A stretch of 64,000 bases of DNA from Tigriopus japonicus (GCA_010645155.1 CM021322.1:8363952-8427951), one strand, 5' to 3'; positions 12,501 to 24,822 are shown, numbered from the stretch's first letter. A program made the numbers and translations. Notes: generated by a model not told the origin, from the letters alone.

Positions 12501-15500
12501 CCATATCCAATTATTAGGTTACATCTTTTGTTAGAGAAGAAAAATGGCATTGCTTTCTTTTCCAACAAAACCGTTTATTTTCAGTCATGAAGAATGTTTC
12601 AATAGGGGCACAACTTTTCTGACACGTTGTACCACTTAGTTATGGACACACCTGTTGACGTGTTTTTTAACAAAATTGTCAGAAGTCCAAGAACAATTAA
12701 CTTAAAGTTGCAAAGGTCTTACATATGATCAAAAGTCTTAGCAGGAAAGATTATCAAAAACATGGACAAATATCCTCTTGAGAAACAGTATTGTACCAAA
12801 TTTGCAATCGAACGGCTGACTTTTCAAATTGTTCTACAAGAAGCCATCCATGGCAACTAATCCGTATCTGTTGCAAATAAGATCACATTTGTAGCAGCCC
12901 CGACTTCTTCAGCATCACGTCTGCCACTTTTTTGGATCTTACGAAGTATGTTTGCATAAAACAACAGTTTTGCGCACTAGCCCTCTTCAGCCCCCAAGTG
13001 AGCACGATTTGGCTTCTAAATGTAAATGGGTCAATGACCGACCTTGGTCTTCCATTATTGGTAGTAAGAAATTAAAGATTTATGGTCATTGCCTCAAGCA
13101 ATCAGGATTATTTACTACACATTGTTAGCATTCCTCGCCTTTGGCCACCTTTTCTGAAAGCTTCATGTCTAGGAAAACCCCTCGTCCAACTTTAGCGGTC
13201 TCCTGTACGAATACTGTACATTGCACAATCCTTTTTCTTGAACCGAGTAGTACCAACCTCTAAGCATTATTTCCCTTGACTGGCTTGGGAAAAGAATCTG
13301 CAAGTTTGGTTTAGACTTTTAAAATGGAACAAGCCCATTGGGTCCTTGGCCCAATTTTATGGATCCGACCACGGAACCACTTGGTAAGCAAAAACCATGA
13401 CACATTTATACAGCTCGAAGACACCTTTTTTGCCGATGCTATCGAATGTCGCATCTTGTGGTTGAAAATGCAAAGAGAGACAAAGAATTTATCTGCCCGC
13501 TTTTTTCGCCCAAAGTTTACGCTGGCCTGGAAAGTGTTCTGAAATGGGCCCTCTCTTTTGAACAGGCAAGGAAAAGTATTGTACTGTATGTTCACTTAGT
13601 ATATGCATTGTACACATTAGGAACCCAATGATTTCAAGGAGCTCCCCATATGTGCCTCTTTTGGGCAATTACCTACATACGCAAGGCAAAGTAGCTTGGG
13701 TTGAGATCTCAAGGATCGAGCGAGAGTAAGGTTCCCTTCACAGGAAAGGTGGAACGTGGGCTTTGAATCAACTTCGAAGAGGGTACTCAGAGTTGGTTGG
13801 ATCGTCGAGTGGACGAGATCGTAAAGTCATTTTACGACTTGGCCAGTTGCACAGCACCCTCCCCCTACCAACCTAACTACACAAACAATTCAATGTCAGG
13901 CCCATCGATCTCGATCGAGGGAATTTCCGCCTTCATTTATGATGGCCCATGAAATTTGTACCCGGTCTCGAGTCTGGCCGATGAGAATCAATCAATTTTC
14001 CCTTATGGTCTCGGACGAGATATTGATGGATGACGGAGCCGTTTTTTCTCATTTTTTTAGGCCCAAGGCATTTGTTAGCTTCCTGATCGTGCTGCTCATC
14101 GCGGTGTCCACGAATCTGGCTCGGTTTTACGAGTTTGAGAGCATCCAAGAGGACAACAGCACCTTTCTGGTGACCACCATTCTTAACGAGAATCCCAATT
14201 TCGTGGTGTTCAACAGCAATTTTGAGCTCTTCACCACGGGCTTGATCCCGTTGTTTGCGTTGTGTTTCTACAACTTCATGATCTACATGCAGATCCGAAA
14301 GTCCAATTTCATTAAGGGACGATTTGTGGGCTCCAGGATGCGATCCCAATCCAATCAGACCAACTCGGATCTTGGGGGCGGGATCGAAATGGACACATTC
14401 GGTCGGGAGAGCACCTCCAACAACCGACGAATGGCTCCACATAACAGCTCCTATCGCAATCTAAGAGAACAAGGTGAGCGAGTTGTTTTTTGCTAAAATC
14501 TTCCTCATACCGCCTACAAAGGCACTGACGGCATGGTTGCCCTTTTTGTATTAAAGGTTAAGGATAAAATCTCGAGGAGTTGGGATGGCATAGATTAGTT
14601 TCAGCGTATAGACCAAGTACAGTAAAAGCCCTCTCTTTTTTCACAAAGTGAGCTAGCTCTGGCTTCCATTAAGATGTCTGTCCAACCCACCAACTCCTGA
14701 AGGAAAGAGTCATTAAAATAAGCGGTAGTAAATTGCCAAACCGGCTCAAGCTCATATCTAATACATTTCAATGGGCCTCCAATTCTGCTCAAAAGGCACG
14801 AGCGAGACCCATTTTTGGGGGGAACGGTGAGGTTGGAGCAAAGTCATTTGAGCTGTTATCGCTACGTAGTACCTACAAAGTATATTTATCCTTAGGGCAA
14901 GGGCGAGACTCAATTACAGTACAGCGATTTGGCAAGAAACAGGGGATCTTTCTTTTACTTTTATTGTTTCTCGAGCCAGGCCAGACGCAGAGAAACCTTC
15001 AGTAACCATGAAATATGTCAGAGACAGACTTGCGCCGCTGAAAAAAAGGATCCAGCTCAGCTATTGGCTCACTCTTTTAGGCATGGCGACAAAACAGACC
15101 CTTTGGACGCAGAATATTCTTTTTGAAAATGAAAGGTGGTATTGATATCTGAAACGAGCTCCTCGAAACCGAACTTCAACAATGTTCCACTTCCATTCTT
15201 TCTTGTTTTCCATTTGTTTTGCTTGCTCCCAACATCGAGCAAGATTCGGAGTGATATTTCACTTTAAGAAATAGGAGTCTCCAAGTAACAGGACATCTCA
15301 CATTCAAAACCGAAATGTACGTAGGAGTGAGTCGATAATTCAATTGTCGTTCCATTTCAGAATGTGCTCCATTCCTTCAACATCCCATGGACAAACGGAA
15401 CCCGAGAGGGATTCAATTCTTGCGGACGTCATCTTCATCCACCCCGAGATCCTCGATTCAGGATGCCAGTTCGTCCCGATCGTTTCTCGGCTCCATGATT

Positions 15501-18500
15501 CGGCCTTTTTCACCGCCCACACACGAAGAGGGTCTCTCGCAGAACTGGCGACCCAATGGACCCTTCTACACGGAACACGCTCAAAGGGCCCGAAGTAAAG
15601 GAGGTCATCGAACTGGCCCCAAGGACTCATTCTCCAGCTCGTCCAGACAATTCTCGGTCTCGAACGGCACCCGAAAACTGCTCAAGAGGTCGGTGAGTGG
15701 ATCCTCGAGCTCACCGGGGGAATCCCTCCGCAATGTCACATCTGGATCCCGAACAGGAACACTGGGACCAAGGCGATCTCTCGAGGGAAATCATCTAACT
15801 CATCCTCCTCCACATTCGCAAGCTGATCTTGTTGGTGGTGGCCTTCAGTCGTCATCGCCTCCATCCCCGTTATCCCATCCCTCTCCTCATCCCCAACCTC
15901 CTCCACTTGTTCATCATGCCATGAATCAGAAGAAACGCTCGTTTCCTGGCCCAATTCGAAAGACTGCCCAACCCTACCGAAGGAAGACTGAGAAGTCCAC
16001 TGCCATCCTTCTTGGCATCATCCTCGTATTCATATCGTGTCACGTCCTTAGATTTAGGTGAGATCATTTCCCATTCCTAGGATTAATCTAGCCACATGGA
16101 AAACTAGAGCACTATAATTATTATAGTGCTCTATAGAAAACTAAATGCAACAAACCACTAGGGATGGACCCCCCCTCCCTCAAAGACTGGAGGAGGGTCA
16201 TGGCCTACTTATGCAGATGCGTAAACAAGAATTAGCGCCCAATTTATTGGAGTACGCCGCGCCTTTTAACCCAATACGCCACTTTGTTGGGAGTATATCA
16301 GGGTTTTTATATATTCATTTCGGCAAGATCCAATTCCATCCCACAAGGATGACTAACCTTCCTGCCCGGAAAAGTAGGGAGGAACTCCCACGTGTTGTAT
16401 TAAAGACCTGGGGGACTTTTTTCAGACACTCACTTGATAAATGGTCTTCGTCGAGGTGCCCCTAGTTGGTCATTAACCGCAAAGTGAAGTGATCGCTAGA
16501 GGTTTGCCACCAAGATTTGCGCACGTTCTGTGTATGTTATACGTACTTAGGGGAAAACCGTAGGCCGAACGGGCTTTCCCCACAAGTAAAAAGGTTCTCT
16601 GTTTGAGGTAGATTTCAATATCAGGATCGACTCATCTCGACATCAAACGTTTTGAAGAACTCTGTTATTGGATTGAATACTTTTAATTTTCCTTCCGTGT
16701 ACAGTTTGGAAGGTTAGTAGGTAAGGGTTCTGTTTCTTCTTTTTTGTCTTGTTGGATTTGATATTGAAAACAGAACATTTTGAATCCAATCTTGGACGGT
16801 CTTTAATTACTGGCAGCATTGCGCCCTCTTTCCGAGGATATCTGGGAAACGTGGTATTTTTGGGGCTTTTGTTTCGATATTTATTCGTTTTCCAATATCG
16901 TCTTTCTTTTCAAGAGATTTCCCCCTAAGCAACGATGGCTAAATAATACTACCATTTCACGTCAGGACAATTTGAAAACAGTTTCATTTATCTCCGTATA
17001 CTATGTTATACGGATCCAAAAGGCAGGTATTCCGGTTTTCGAGGCCAAGAAATTGTAACTCTCCCTGGGTTTTTGGCATTCATCTAGATGCTGGCAAGTT
17101 TTGAAATCATATTCATAGTCTCATGGATGACAAGACACAATTCATTTCCCCCATCAGGCCAGATGCTAGCGAGCTAGTGGAAAGTACAATCTCATTGGGC
17201 CCCAAATTGTCGAGTCAAAAGCCGTCTGTCGAACGCGAAAGCAACCTCACAAAACACTCACACACATATGTCAAGGACAATTTGTGCTATTCTTCGCAAA
17301 TCCCCGTGAGATTGACAAGTTCCCTCCTATCGCGAGGAAAAAAGGCCATATTTAACGTTTAGAAGAGATATGGCCAAAGCAAAAAGTTTGGCTCCGGGAG
17401 ATTGATACACATTCCTAAATTTTACCTCTAATACCAGGTTGAGATTTCCAATTACCCTTAATCAAAGATCTTCTTACGAGCTTGTTATGAGTCTATTCAA
17501 GGCCGTTTCAATTTCAAGACCCTTTAAAAGGAATTCTGATACTTTGGTAGGTGAGTTCAATGACCAGCCCTAATCAATTTTCCACGAATCTGATAATTAG
17601 AAATCGGATTTAAAATTGATGAAATTTGGTCCAAAGCTTTTTTCTTATCCAATAAATAGTTGGCAAAAAAATCTTTTCAATTTTCAAGATGCCCAAATAA
17701 CTTTCCCGGATGACATGAAATGAAACATTTTTAATCCATTACACTTTAAAGTAGGGAATGCACGATTACTTCATTATCGTTTGGTGATTGTGAATAATGG
17801 TCCAGCTTCAAGAACTGTAACTCCAATATCTCAAAATAGCTTTGCTGGAATAAAATATGCAAAAAAGAGTAAGTTTGAAGAAAATTCCCATGTTAAAACC
17901 TATCTGACAATTTAAAGACGACATTTGGCATATACAGTCAGGAGCAAAAGTATTCGTAACCTCGAAAATTTTATTGATTTTTAAATGATACTCGATTTTT
18001 GAAAAATACATTTAAGAACCATTTTGCTCCTTAGTTATTCTTTTATCATTTAAAAGCTATGATACTTTTCTTTTTAAGAATTTACAAGATTTTGGTTAAA
18101 AAACTGCTCAGAACATGTTTTAGACCAAGAGCAAAAGTATTCGTAACATTTTGTCAATAGCCAAAGTTTCCGCGCTGAACTCTGGAGATTCTCAGCCAAG
18201 ATATCCCGATAGTCTTCTTTTTTCATTGTCCCATGAATTCTCACGAGGTTCCCGGTGCCTTTGGCGGAAAAGGAGCCCCATAACATGATCGATCCTCCAC
18301 CGTGCTTGACCGTAGGGATGGTGTTTTTTGGATGAAACGCTTCTCCTTTACGTCGCCAAATCCTTTGAACATCGTTGTGACCAAAAAGCTCAACCTTTGT
18401 CTCATCTGACCAAAGAATCCTAGACCAAAAGTCAGTCACTGGTCTTGTCAAGGTACTTCTTTACAAATTCCAAGCGAGCCTTCAAGTGTCTATCCTTGAG

Positions 18501-21500
18501 CAAGGGAGTCTTCCGTGGGCGACAAGACTTCAATCCTGCTTTGTGAAGTGAGCGAGCAACAGTAAACCTCGAGATGGACAATCCATTTTCACTGAGACTG
18601 TTCCGGATGTCCTTGACCGTTGTTCGAGGATTATTTGTGACCTCTCTGACAATCTTCCTCTCAAGTCTGGCTGACAGTTTCCTTGGACGACCGGATCTTG
18701 GGAGGTTCTCAACCGTTCTGTTCTTTTGTGCCTTCTTCACGACGTACTGAATCGTTGAAATCGGGATGTCCAGAAGCTTCGAAATGGCTCTGTAGCCCTT
18801 GCCTCCATGATGAAGTCTTACTATCTTCAACTTCAAGTCCTTGTCGAGCTCCTTGACCTTGGTCATGATTGGCTGACTGTGAAGCAATTGTTCAATTCCA
18901 TAAAATTTATAAGATCCAAGAAAGATCTAGAAAATCTTGGAAAAAAGGAGACTAAATGACTTTTCTCCGGCTTTCCAGAATGTTCTACATCTTTCGATCA
19001 ATTTTTTCTGATGAAAAATCTGTTTATAAACCTATTTTGTTAACTTTTTTGCTCGTTACGAATACTTTTGCACTATCTAAAATTTTATTTTTAATAATTA
19101 AAAGTTAGTTTCAGACATTTTTATAAAACAATTGCGGGAAACTGGTGTTATTCTTAATCGGAAAAAAATATTACATTCTTACAAACTTCTTAGCATAGTA
19201 TTTAATTGGATATAAAGGATTTTCTGGTTTTCTCGTCACGTTACAAATACTTTTGCTCCTGACTGTACATATGCTTTGAAGAAAACAATTGCTTTTCCAA
19301 TCACATTTGGTTCTAGTATTTTTTCCGTTTTCTTTAAAAAAGTGAATATCGTTTCCTGAGAAAAAACACGAATAAAATCTGTTTTTCTCGGAAAAGCCTT
19401 TAAAGGTTTTTTTTGTCCAAAGTCGAGGAAAAAACGGAAAAATGAACTTTTCATAAGGAATATTTCAGATTCCGTTTCCACCGACGATTCCATAGTTGAA
19501 AGTCGTGGCTTCGAACTAGGTTTTGAAATGCTGAAGTATATGACCTAAAATAGAGCAATGTCAGAGCTCAGGAAACATTCAATTCTAGAGTAACCAGTCT
19601 CCAAGAAACCCAAACTGCGTGCGACGCCACGTGGCAAAAATCTGAGAGCCCATGGAGACTCAACAGTCGCGCTTGAACACGGTAAATGGAGTGAAAAACA
19701 AACTCCTCGTTTTCCATCCTAGCAACGGCTGTACGAAGTATGTTATATTTAATAGTGAAGCAAGCAAGAGCTCGGGTTCGAGCTCACTCGCAATCAAAGG
19801 GAAACCTCACCCACCAACCACGCCTCTCACTTGAACCTGGAATAGAGAGCAAATCGTGAATTAGAGCTAAATGATAGTCTGTCTTCTCGTGGTCTGATGG
19901 TTTCATTGGGCCCATGAACATTACCTTGGGGAATCAACGCTCGTAAGAGCTCATTATCAGGCAGTTCTTTGGCACTAACCTTAACCAAACTTGAACATTG
20001 ACAGTTTCACTACAAGGACGTAGTTCGATTTTGAAGAACAAAAAGCTTTTGGAACGTCGATGAAATGAAAAGGAACTATGACGTGACAAACAAAAAGTAA
20101 CAGCTGATGGTTTGCTTTATCCCTTTGGCTTATGTCGACATTTTTGACGAGTCCTCGTCAAGTAAATGATGAAAGTTGGTGTAGTGTAGGTGGGTGTCAA
20201 AATGTCAAAGGCCAATGAAGGAGAAAACTATTTCTTTGCCGCAAATAACGGACTCAAAACCCTTTTTCATCATGAAGATATGAATAGGTGTATTTTTTCA
20301 TACTTTCCTGGGTTTAAATCCCGATGGTTCAATTTTTCAATGCCATTCTTACAAATTTTGCGCCAACTTGATTTTTGATTATATTTAGAATAACCAGAAA
20401 TAATGCGACGGGAAATGTGTCAATTAACCGTGCAAAAATGTCAACTAAAACGCTCTGATCAGCGCCTCTTGTGGTCAAATTGAAACATGGTTGCCAACAA
20501 GTGGAGTGAATATTATTGCCACCCAATTGCAAAAGTTTAGGCGTTTTCCTTCTTGTTTTTATTTCTTTGTTGTGGCATTATGATTTCAAAAATGCGTATT
20601 TGGAAAAAATCTGTGAAGAAGATGTGTAACGTTTTCCCAAAGAGTAGCATTACAAATAACCATTTGGTAACTATTTTTCAATTTGACCGCAAGAGGCGCT
20701 GATCAGGGCGTATTTGTTGACTTTTTGCAGGGTTCATTTTGGAAATTACTCGATGGCATTCACTAAAATATTAACGTTCAGGCAGTTACAAATTCATTGT
20801 TTTTTCATTGATTTCAAATTCAATTTTGAAGTGGACAAAAAACGTAGAAGAACGTCATGGCTTACGTTTCGTTCTGCGACTACCGGGTATGTGTGAAAAC
20901 TATTTTGGATTCATGGGTTGTTTATCTAACATAAGTTTCATTATATTTCTTAGTAAGACCACCTTTCGCCTTTGACAGATTTGCAAATACTCTTTTGAGT
21001 TATTTGATTTGTTTAGGAAAAAGCACCCCCAAAAATTAGAAGCCTGGAAACCAAAGTAAACTTTGCCCTTAAGTTAATTCACAAATACCATAAGCGGTCT
21101 TTTGAGCCAACAAGTAATATTAACTTGTTGATTAGCAACTAAGCTGAGAGTTCATGCCACAACGCAATAACCCCGTCAGATTTGATAATATTGCGAATTG
21201 CTATCCTGGATCTTTGTAAGCCCTTAACAAAAAAACCGACCAAATCTCCAACCATTGTGACGCACTGGATAACATTTTCCTCTCCAACTTCCGAGTTGCA
21301 AGATATTGAGTTTGTTGGTAGTTCGAGATGAATTGCTTGAAAGCCAGAGATGAGTCCAAGAATTGCAAACAATGCTAAAAGGCTCAGGGTTGAATGGAGT
21401 TTCACTGTCTTTCCCATTGTATGTGCCAGAGTACAATGATGGCACAGCCCCGTTGGGTGCGTTCCATCCAACTTTGGACGGTTTAATGCAAGTTTCGAAA

Positions 21501-23082
21501 ACAACGAACTCAAGCGGGGTACTTCCCGGGGAGCCTTCTTGACCTTGAATCTTACCAATCAATCTCTACGTTTGTGAGTCACTTGGACGGTGGGGTTTCA
21601 TCCAGGTTCAGGCTCAGCACAATCCCTTTTGGTTGTATGGAGTGTAACGATCAGTAACTTCATCACAGCACTGGAAGGCAAGCACTAACTGTATGTTCAC
21701 TAAGTCGAAGTTAAAAGTTATGCTCTCTCAAAGCTCAGTGTAAATCCTATTGAGAATGAATGGCGAGATATACGATGCTAGTTTTTGGCAAAATTTTAAG
21801 TCCTTATCCTTGACAATTGTCTTCTTTTGAGTGGTATCATTTAGGTTAAATGGCACCCATTCTTGAGAAATGATCCTTTTTGAAAAAATGATAGCCATCG
21901 AAGAAACAAAGTTGACATGTGACCAAAAAGTGGCATCAAAGATTATGTCCTGGCAACCATGTTGGAAATCAACGTAAGATGGCTCTGGCAAAGTAATATC
22001 TCCGCTGATATTTTTCTCGGTCCTTTGTTTTACCACAAAAGGGCGAGCTCATTCATTCTATGCTCTCTTTAACACAAAGCTTTGAGATGCAATATACATT
22101 ACTTTCACTAGGGATTCGATTGAGCTGAAAATTGGAAAATGTATTCTACTGAAAGTAAACAATGTCTAATCTGCAGACGAATCGAATTAATCCTTTCGGA
22201 AATGATAGTTATCACTGCTAGCCTTTCCCTCCTGAAATTCAATGTTTCTTGGCTGACCTTGCAATGTCTAGTTTGGGTCAATGAGCTTGTGTTGGCAAGT
22301 TAAATTGGGGTTGCTAGACTGCCCTATCAGTAATGGCCGAGCACGTTTGTTGGTAGTTTGTTCGAACGGCCAGTCAAATGAATAGCGAATCAAGTGGTCA
22401 AGTGGGACATGGATCAATCCAATTGAAAAACGGGTCCAACTACGCAGAAACCCTTGGGACGGAAATGGAGCAATATAGTTTGTTCGTGAAGGGTTTCCTT
22501 TAACAGGCTTTGGCTTTCTCTTTTTTCCCCAGCCAACCAGGAAATGAACCATGTTCCAGATTAGCTGGCACATCCTCTTTATAACAAAGACCCAGGCTGA
22601 AATTAATGGACCTAAAATGAAAGTCATCCTCCAGCCCCTTTTTTGACCCCGGTTGTGCGCTAGAAAAATATGCAGGACATTCTTCTTCCGACTCCTTTGA
22701 ATTTGAGGCCCCGTGCGACATGACTCAACAGTTTGGTCGTCCAAGTCCTTAGGGTTGTTTTGGTTGTCATTTCAGTATTCAGCTTTACGAGGTTTTCGCC
22801 CAAGGGAACGGAGTGCACCGCCATTACAAGTATTGCGAGAAGCTGGGTAAACTGCACACGCCGTTGGCCATGCCCATTCTGGCGAGTGTCAGCCACTTGC
22901 TCATCATCGTGAACTCGTCCGTCAACGTGCTCATCTATTACTGCTGTGGGGACCGATTCCGACGGGGTTTGTGCCGGCTTCTCGAGCATTTCCATTCCGC
23001 GTGTCTGTCCGTGTTCTGGCCGGAGCAAGCCAGAACCAGGAACGATCTCAAGCGATTCAACTCGTTTTCAGACTTTAAATGA
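6522..23082 (+). CDS. Neuropeptide-type (FMRFamide-receptor-like) class A GPCR, 5 coding exons
   Basis: Exons: 6522-7659, 11625-11916, 14061-14473, 15361-16057, 22776-23082 (949 codons with stop, about 948 aa). Joined in frame they give seven membrane segments: TM1 near 365-385 across the exon 1/2 join, TM2 399-420, TM3 447-470 ending in NRY (465-467) in place of DRY, TM4 479-499, TM5 534-556, TM6 827-847, TM7 876-904 with NSSVN in place of NPxxY. These variants are familiar in invertebrate FMRFamide-like peptide receptors. The N-terminal region is unusually long (about 360 aa, low complexity) and has an extra hydrophobic stretch near 212-232. Intracellular loop 3 is about 270 aa, Ser/Pro-rich. 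Joins 2-5 have good GT-AG sites and matching phases. The first donor reads G|GGAAGTAT, so it is non-canonical, mutated or a base error. An acceptor at 6458-6459 implies an upstream noncoding exon. The ligand is unknown; it would act at the plasma membrane. Confidence 0.85.
8065..8315. mobile_element. Near-perfect palindromic foldback element in GPCR intron 1
   Basis: About 250 bp that folds on itself almost end to end. The left arm from GGTCAGTTGTTGAGGTAG through the GAGGGAGTAGAAATAGCC block is matched, reversed and complemented, by the right arm ending CTACCTCAAACACCGACC, with few mismatches. There is no ORF. This is the structure of a foldback MITE or a hairpin-forming RNA source. I see no clear target-site duplication. 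Confidence 0.75.
8316..11624. other. GPCR intron 1 remainder, nothing recognised
   Basis: Non-coding by inspection; only short unlinked frames. It ends in the acceptor AACCTCCAG at 11616-11624. Confidence 0.55.
11957..12146. mobile_element. MITE copy 2 (same family as 3996-4192), in GPCR intron 2
   Basis: The ends are GGCCGCGTGTTAACG and its near reverse complement, with TA on both sides (11955-11956, 12147-12148). It shares the internal CCCCAGC...TGCATTTCAAACA segment with copy 1 but has diverged in the arms. It sits 40 bp after the exon 2 donor. Confidence 0.85.
12147..14060. other. GPCR intron 2 remainder, nothing recognised
   Basis: No supported gene. A short antisense frame at 12175-12420 begins with a hydrophobic stretch but has no other support. 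The intron ends in a T-rich tract and TAG at 14060. Confidence 0.5.
16105..16133. repeat. 29-bp perfect palindrome, flanked by 8-bp direct repeats
   Basis: TAGAGCACTATAAT, one central T, then its exact reverse complement. GAAAACTA occurs just before and overlapping the left end (16099-16106) and again at 16135-16142, like a target duplication of a tiny hairpin insertion. It lies 47 bp after the exon 4 donor of the GPCR gene. Confidence 0.6.
17935..19265 (-). mobile_element. Tc1-family transposon with IR/DR-like ends, defective
   Basis: A 1331-bp element with ends CAGTCAGGAGCAAAAGTATT and its reverse complement, flanked by TA (17933-17934, 19266-19267). Inside each end a second copy of the core GCAAAAGTATTCGTAAC recurs in the same orientation as the outer one: 18129-18147 on the left and 19055-19071 on the right. 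Each inverted repeat is therefore about 210 bp with two direct repeats, the IR/DR layout known from Sleeping Beauty-type Tc1 elements. It sits in GPCR intron 4 in antisense orientation. The transposase frame inside is broken and shortened, so this copy is not autonomous. Confidence 0.92.
18074..18887 (-). pseudogene. Tc1 transposase, frameshifted and lacking the C-terminal catalytic region
   Basis: The N-terminal part (18887 to 18432) encodes a paired-type helix-turn-helix region with an SGRPRKL basic motif. Around 18440 the frame shifts, and a second frame (from 18451) continues with [11 protein letters not shown], which holds the first catalytic aspartate, and [12 protein letters not shown]. 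After ILAENL the sequence runs into the inner end repeat. The segment that should carry the second aspartate and the final glutamate (E, as in Tc1 DD34E) is missing. The break and deletion are visible in the sequence; inactivity is inferred from them. Confidence 0.88.
20421..20736. repeat. Inverted repeat, arms about 64 bp, spacer about 190 bp
   Basis: The arm at 20421-20484 and its reverse complement at 20676-20736 share GACC(A/G)CAAGAGGCGCTGATCAG and flanking sequence with few differences. There is no ORF across it. It may be another short inverted-repeat element in GPCR intron 4. Its ends and target duplication are not clear. Confidence 0.65.
21139..21417 (-). CDS. Possible small secreted protein, 92 aa, antisense in GPCR intron 4
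   Basis: From the ATG at 21417 (A at -3, G at +4) the frame begins MGKTVKLHS, then a leucine-rich hydrophobic core of about 17 residues and a plausible signal-peptidase site after GFQA (about residue 28). The predicted mature part is about 64 aa with two cysteines and no membrane segment. I chose this start over the in-frame upstream ATG at 21558 because it gives a clean signal peptide. No family is recognised and no splice sites are needed. It could still be a chance ORF or one exon of a longer gene; a poly(A) signal was not seen. Confidence 0.4.
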   Translation of the reverse strand: MGKTVKLHSTLSLLALFAILGLISGFQAIHLELPTNSISCNSEVGEENVIQCVTMVGDLVGFFVKGLQRSRIAIRNIIKSDGVIALWHELSA

Positions 23083-23286
23083 ATCAATCAGTCAACCAAC
23101 CAATCGACGGAGGAAAGTATTATGTATTTGCGTGGTTTTGATTTGGTAAACTCGTGATTGATCTTTTTCTTCCTTCAATACGTAATGTCGTTATCACATA
23201 AATCCAGTTTCGTTCGCTGTTTGTCTTGTTCGCATTCAAAATGATTGCTTACGACTTGGGTCGTCCAATCATGTCCTATGAGAAGA

Positions 23287-23296
23287 AATAAATAAA
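23287..23296 (+). terminator. Poly(A) signals of the GPCR gene
   Basis: Two overlapping AATAAA hexamers about 205 bp after the stop codon, followed by an A-rich run. Confidence 0.6.
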
Positions 23297-24183
23297 AAAA
23301 TAACCTTAAGAAACGCCTTCGCTTATTCCTTATAGCATTGTTTAGTCATCATTTAGGTATCATCTTAGTTATTATAGCATTTTATTAAAGTATTCTTTAG
23401 TATTTACATCATGCCGTTCAATTCCACTTTTGAGGCTCAAAGTTTCCCTAGAACAGGAGAGAGTTACTATGTGCTTTCATTGGAGGAATCCACTGAGCTA
23501 CTGCAACGCTCACAGTATTTTAAAAATACTGACTAAAAGCATCGTTTTAATCTTTCATCTTTCAAATCATTTCCTTTCTAAATCATAAAATGAAGGTGAC
23601 CAGACTTTTCGACGCGACGTGTCCAAACTTCAAAAATGGCGCTTAAATGCAGGGCCACAATCATATCGTCCATAACATCGTAGAAAAAAGTTGTTTTAGG
23701 CCCTTTAGCCGAAAGTTTGGAGTCATGAAACAACGTCAACCAGTTCTTGTCACTTTTAAATTCTATAAGGGTTTTTGGAACTTCTTTGGTTGAAGGTCAG
23801 CTTGGATCACAGAAAATTAGCATGATTGGCTCTTATTGAATCCGCGAGCCAATTGACCTTTGTGATCTTTGTACGTTGAGTTGTTATGAATTAGAATCCC
23901 AAAACGCTCATGGTTAGTTGTTGCAAAACCAGACGGTGAAGTTAATTTTTGGAATAATGACTTCAAAAGTATTGGTGTTAACTCGAAATTTTTTGTTTGT
24001 CCAAAATAGTTTTTTTGTAAATATAACGTTTTCTTGGCGTTTTTAAGGAATCTTCAGGAAAAAATAGCGTCCTTCGCTAGGTGGGGCGTTATTGCTTGAA
24101 AATATATCATGGTTTCACTTCCAGTCAAAAAAACCAAAACTGCTTCCTTTCTTCGTACAAGTACATTATGATTATAAATCATA
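23297..24183. other. Intergenic, nothing recognised
   Basis: AT-rich with no frame of useful length and no repeat structure noticed. Confidence 0.55.
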
Positions 24184-24185
24184 TA

Positions 24186-24822
24186 CAGGGTTAGGCAGAA
24201 TTAGTGAAACATGAAAAACGTAGGATTACTTTTCAGAATCGCCCAATTTGAGGATGAAACTTCCTTTTGACTTCCCAAAAATTATCCCTAATAACGATGA
24301 CTGAGCCTTGGGGATGTTTTTTTTTATCTTTTCTTCCTCTTGACCTTTGTGACATCTGACAAGAGCTCGGTTTTCTTGTGCTTGTTGGGTTTCATACCAA
24401 GGTCTTCTTTTACCATCCTGCTAAACATTCCGGTGAACACATTGTAGCCCTTGGCCATCTTATTCATGGATCGAGCTGGATTTCTTCTCATAATCTTGGA
24501 TGCAATGCTCTTGACCAATTTGGGAGTCCTCAACGTCCTTTTTCTACGTTGGCCGGGTTATCTTGATGTCTTGCCAGTCTCCTGATGTGTTTTTGGCCCT
24601 CCATATGAAAGTGCACCTCACACTAAGAGTCTTGAAATTGACGGCCAATTCCAACATTTTTAAGGTAGTGAAACAAGATTTCAAGATCCATATTTTCGTT
24701 TCATTGATTTGGATTTGCGTCAGATTTAGCATCAAAAAACATATATCTTGGTGCAACAATCTTTATTTCTATTGCAACTTGCCACTTGAAGCCATAAAAT
24801 TCACTAATTCTGCCTAACGCTG
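24186..24822 (-). mobile_element. mariner-type element remnant, 637 bp, intact inverted ends
   Basis: The ends read CAGGGTTAGGCAGAATTAG and, reverse complemented at the right end, CAGCGTTAGGCAGAATTAG. The inverted repeat is about 26 bp with one mismatch, and TA flanks it (24184-24185, 24823-24824). The inside encodes only an N-terminal DNA-binding fragment of a transposase on the minus strand. This is half or less of a full mariner element, so it is a deletion derivative that could only be moved in trans. Confidence 0.88.
24324..24533 (-). pseudogene. mariner-family transposase fragment (helix-turn-helix region)
   Basis: The translation contains NPARSMNKMAKGYNV and VKEDLGMKPNKHKK, which follow the NPxRSxRKMAKE...KxDLGLKPYK pattern of the N-terminal domain of mariner-type (DDxD) transposases. 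The frame stops at a lysine/arginine-rich end and no catalytic domain follows. Upstream sequence to 24759 is in another frame, so frameshifts are likely. Confidence 0.75.

Noticed and set aside
22268..22744. 158-codon minus-strand frame next to the last GPCR exon
   Set aside because: It has no domain, signal peptide or clean start, overlaps other frames and lies in intron sequence; best explained as chance.
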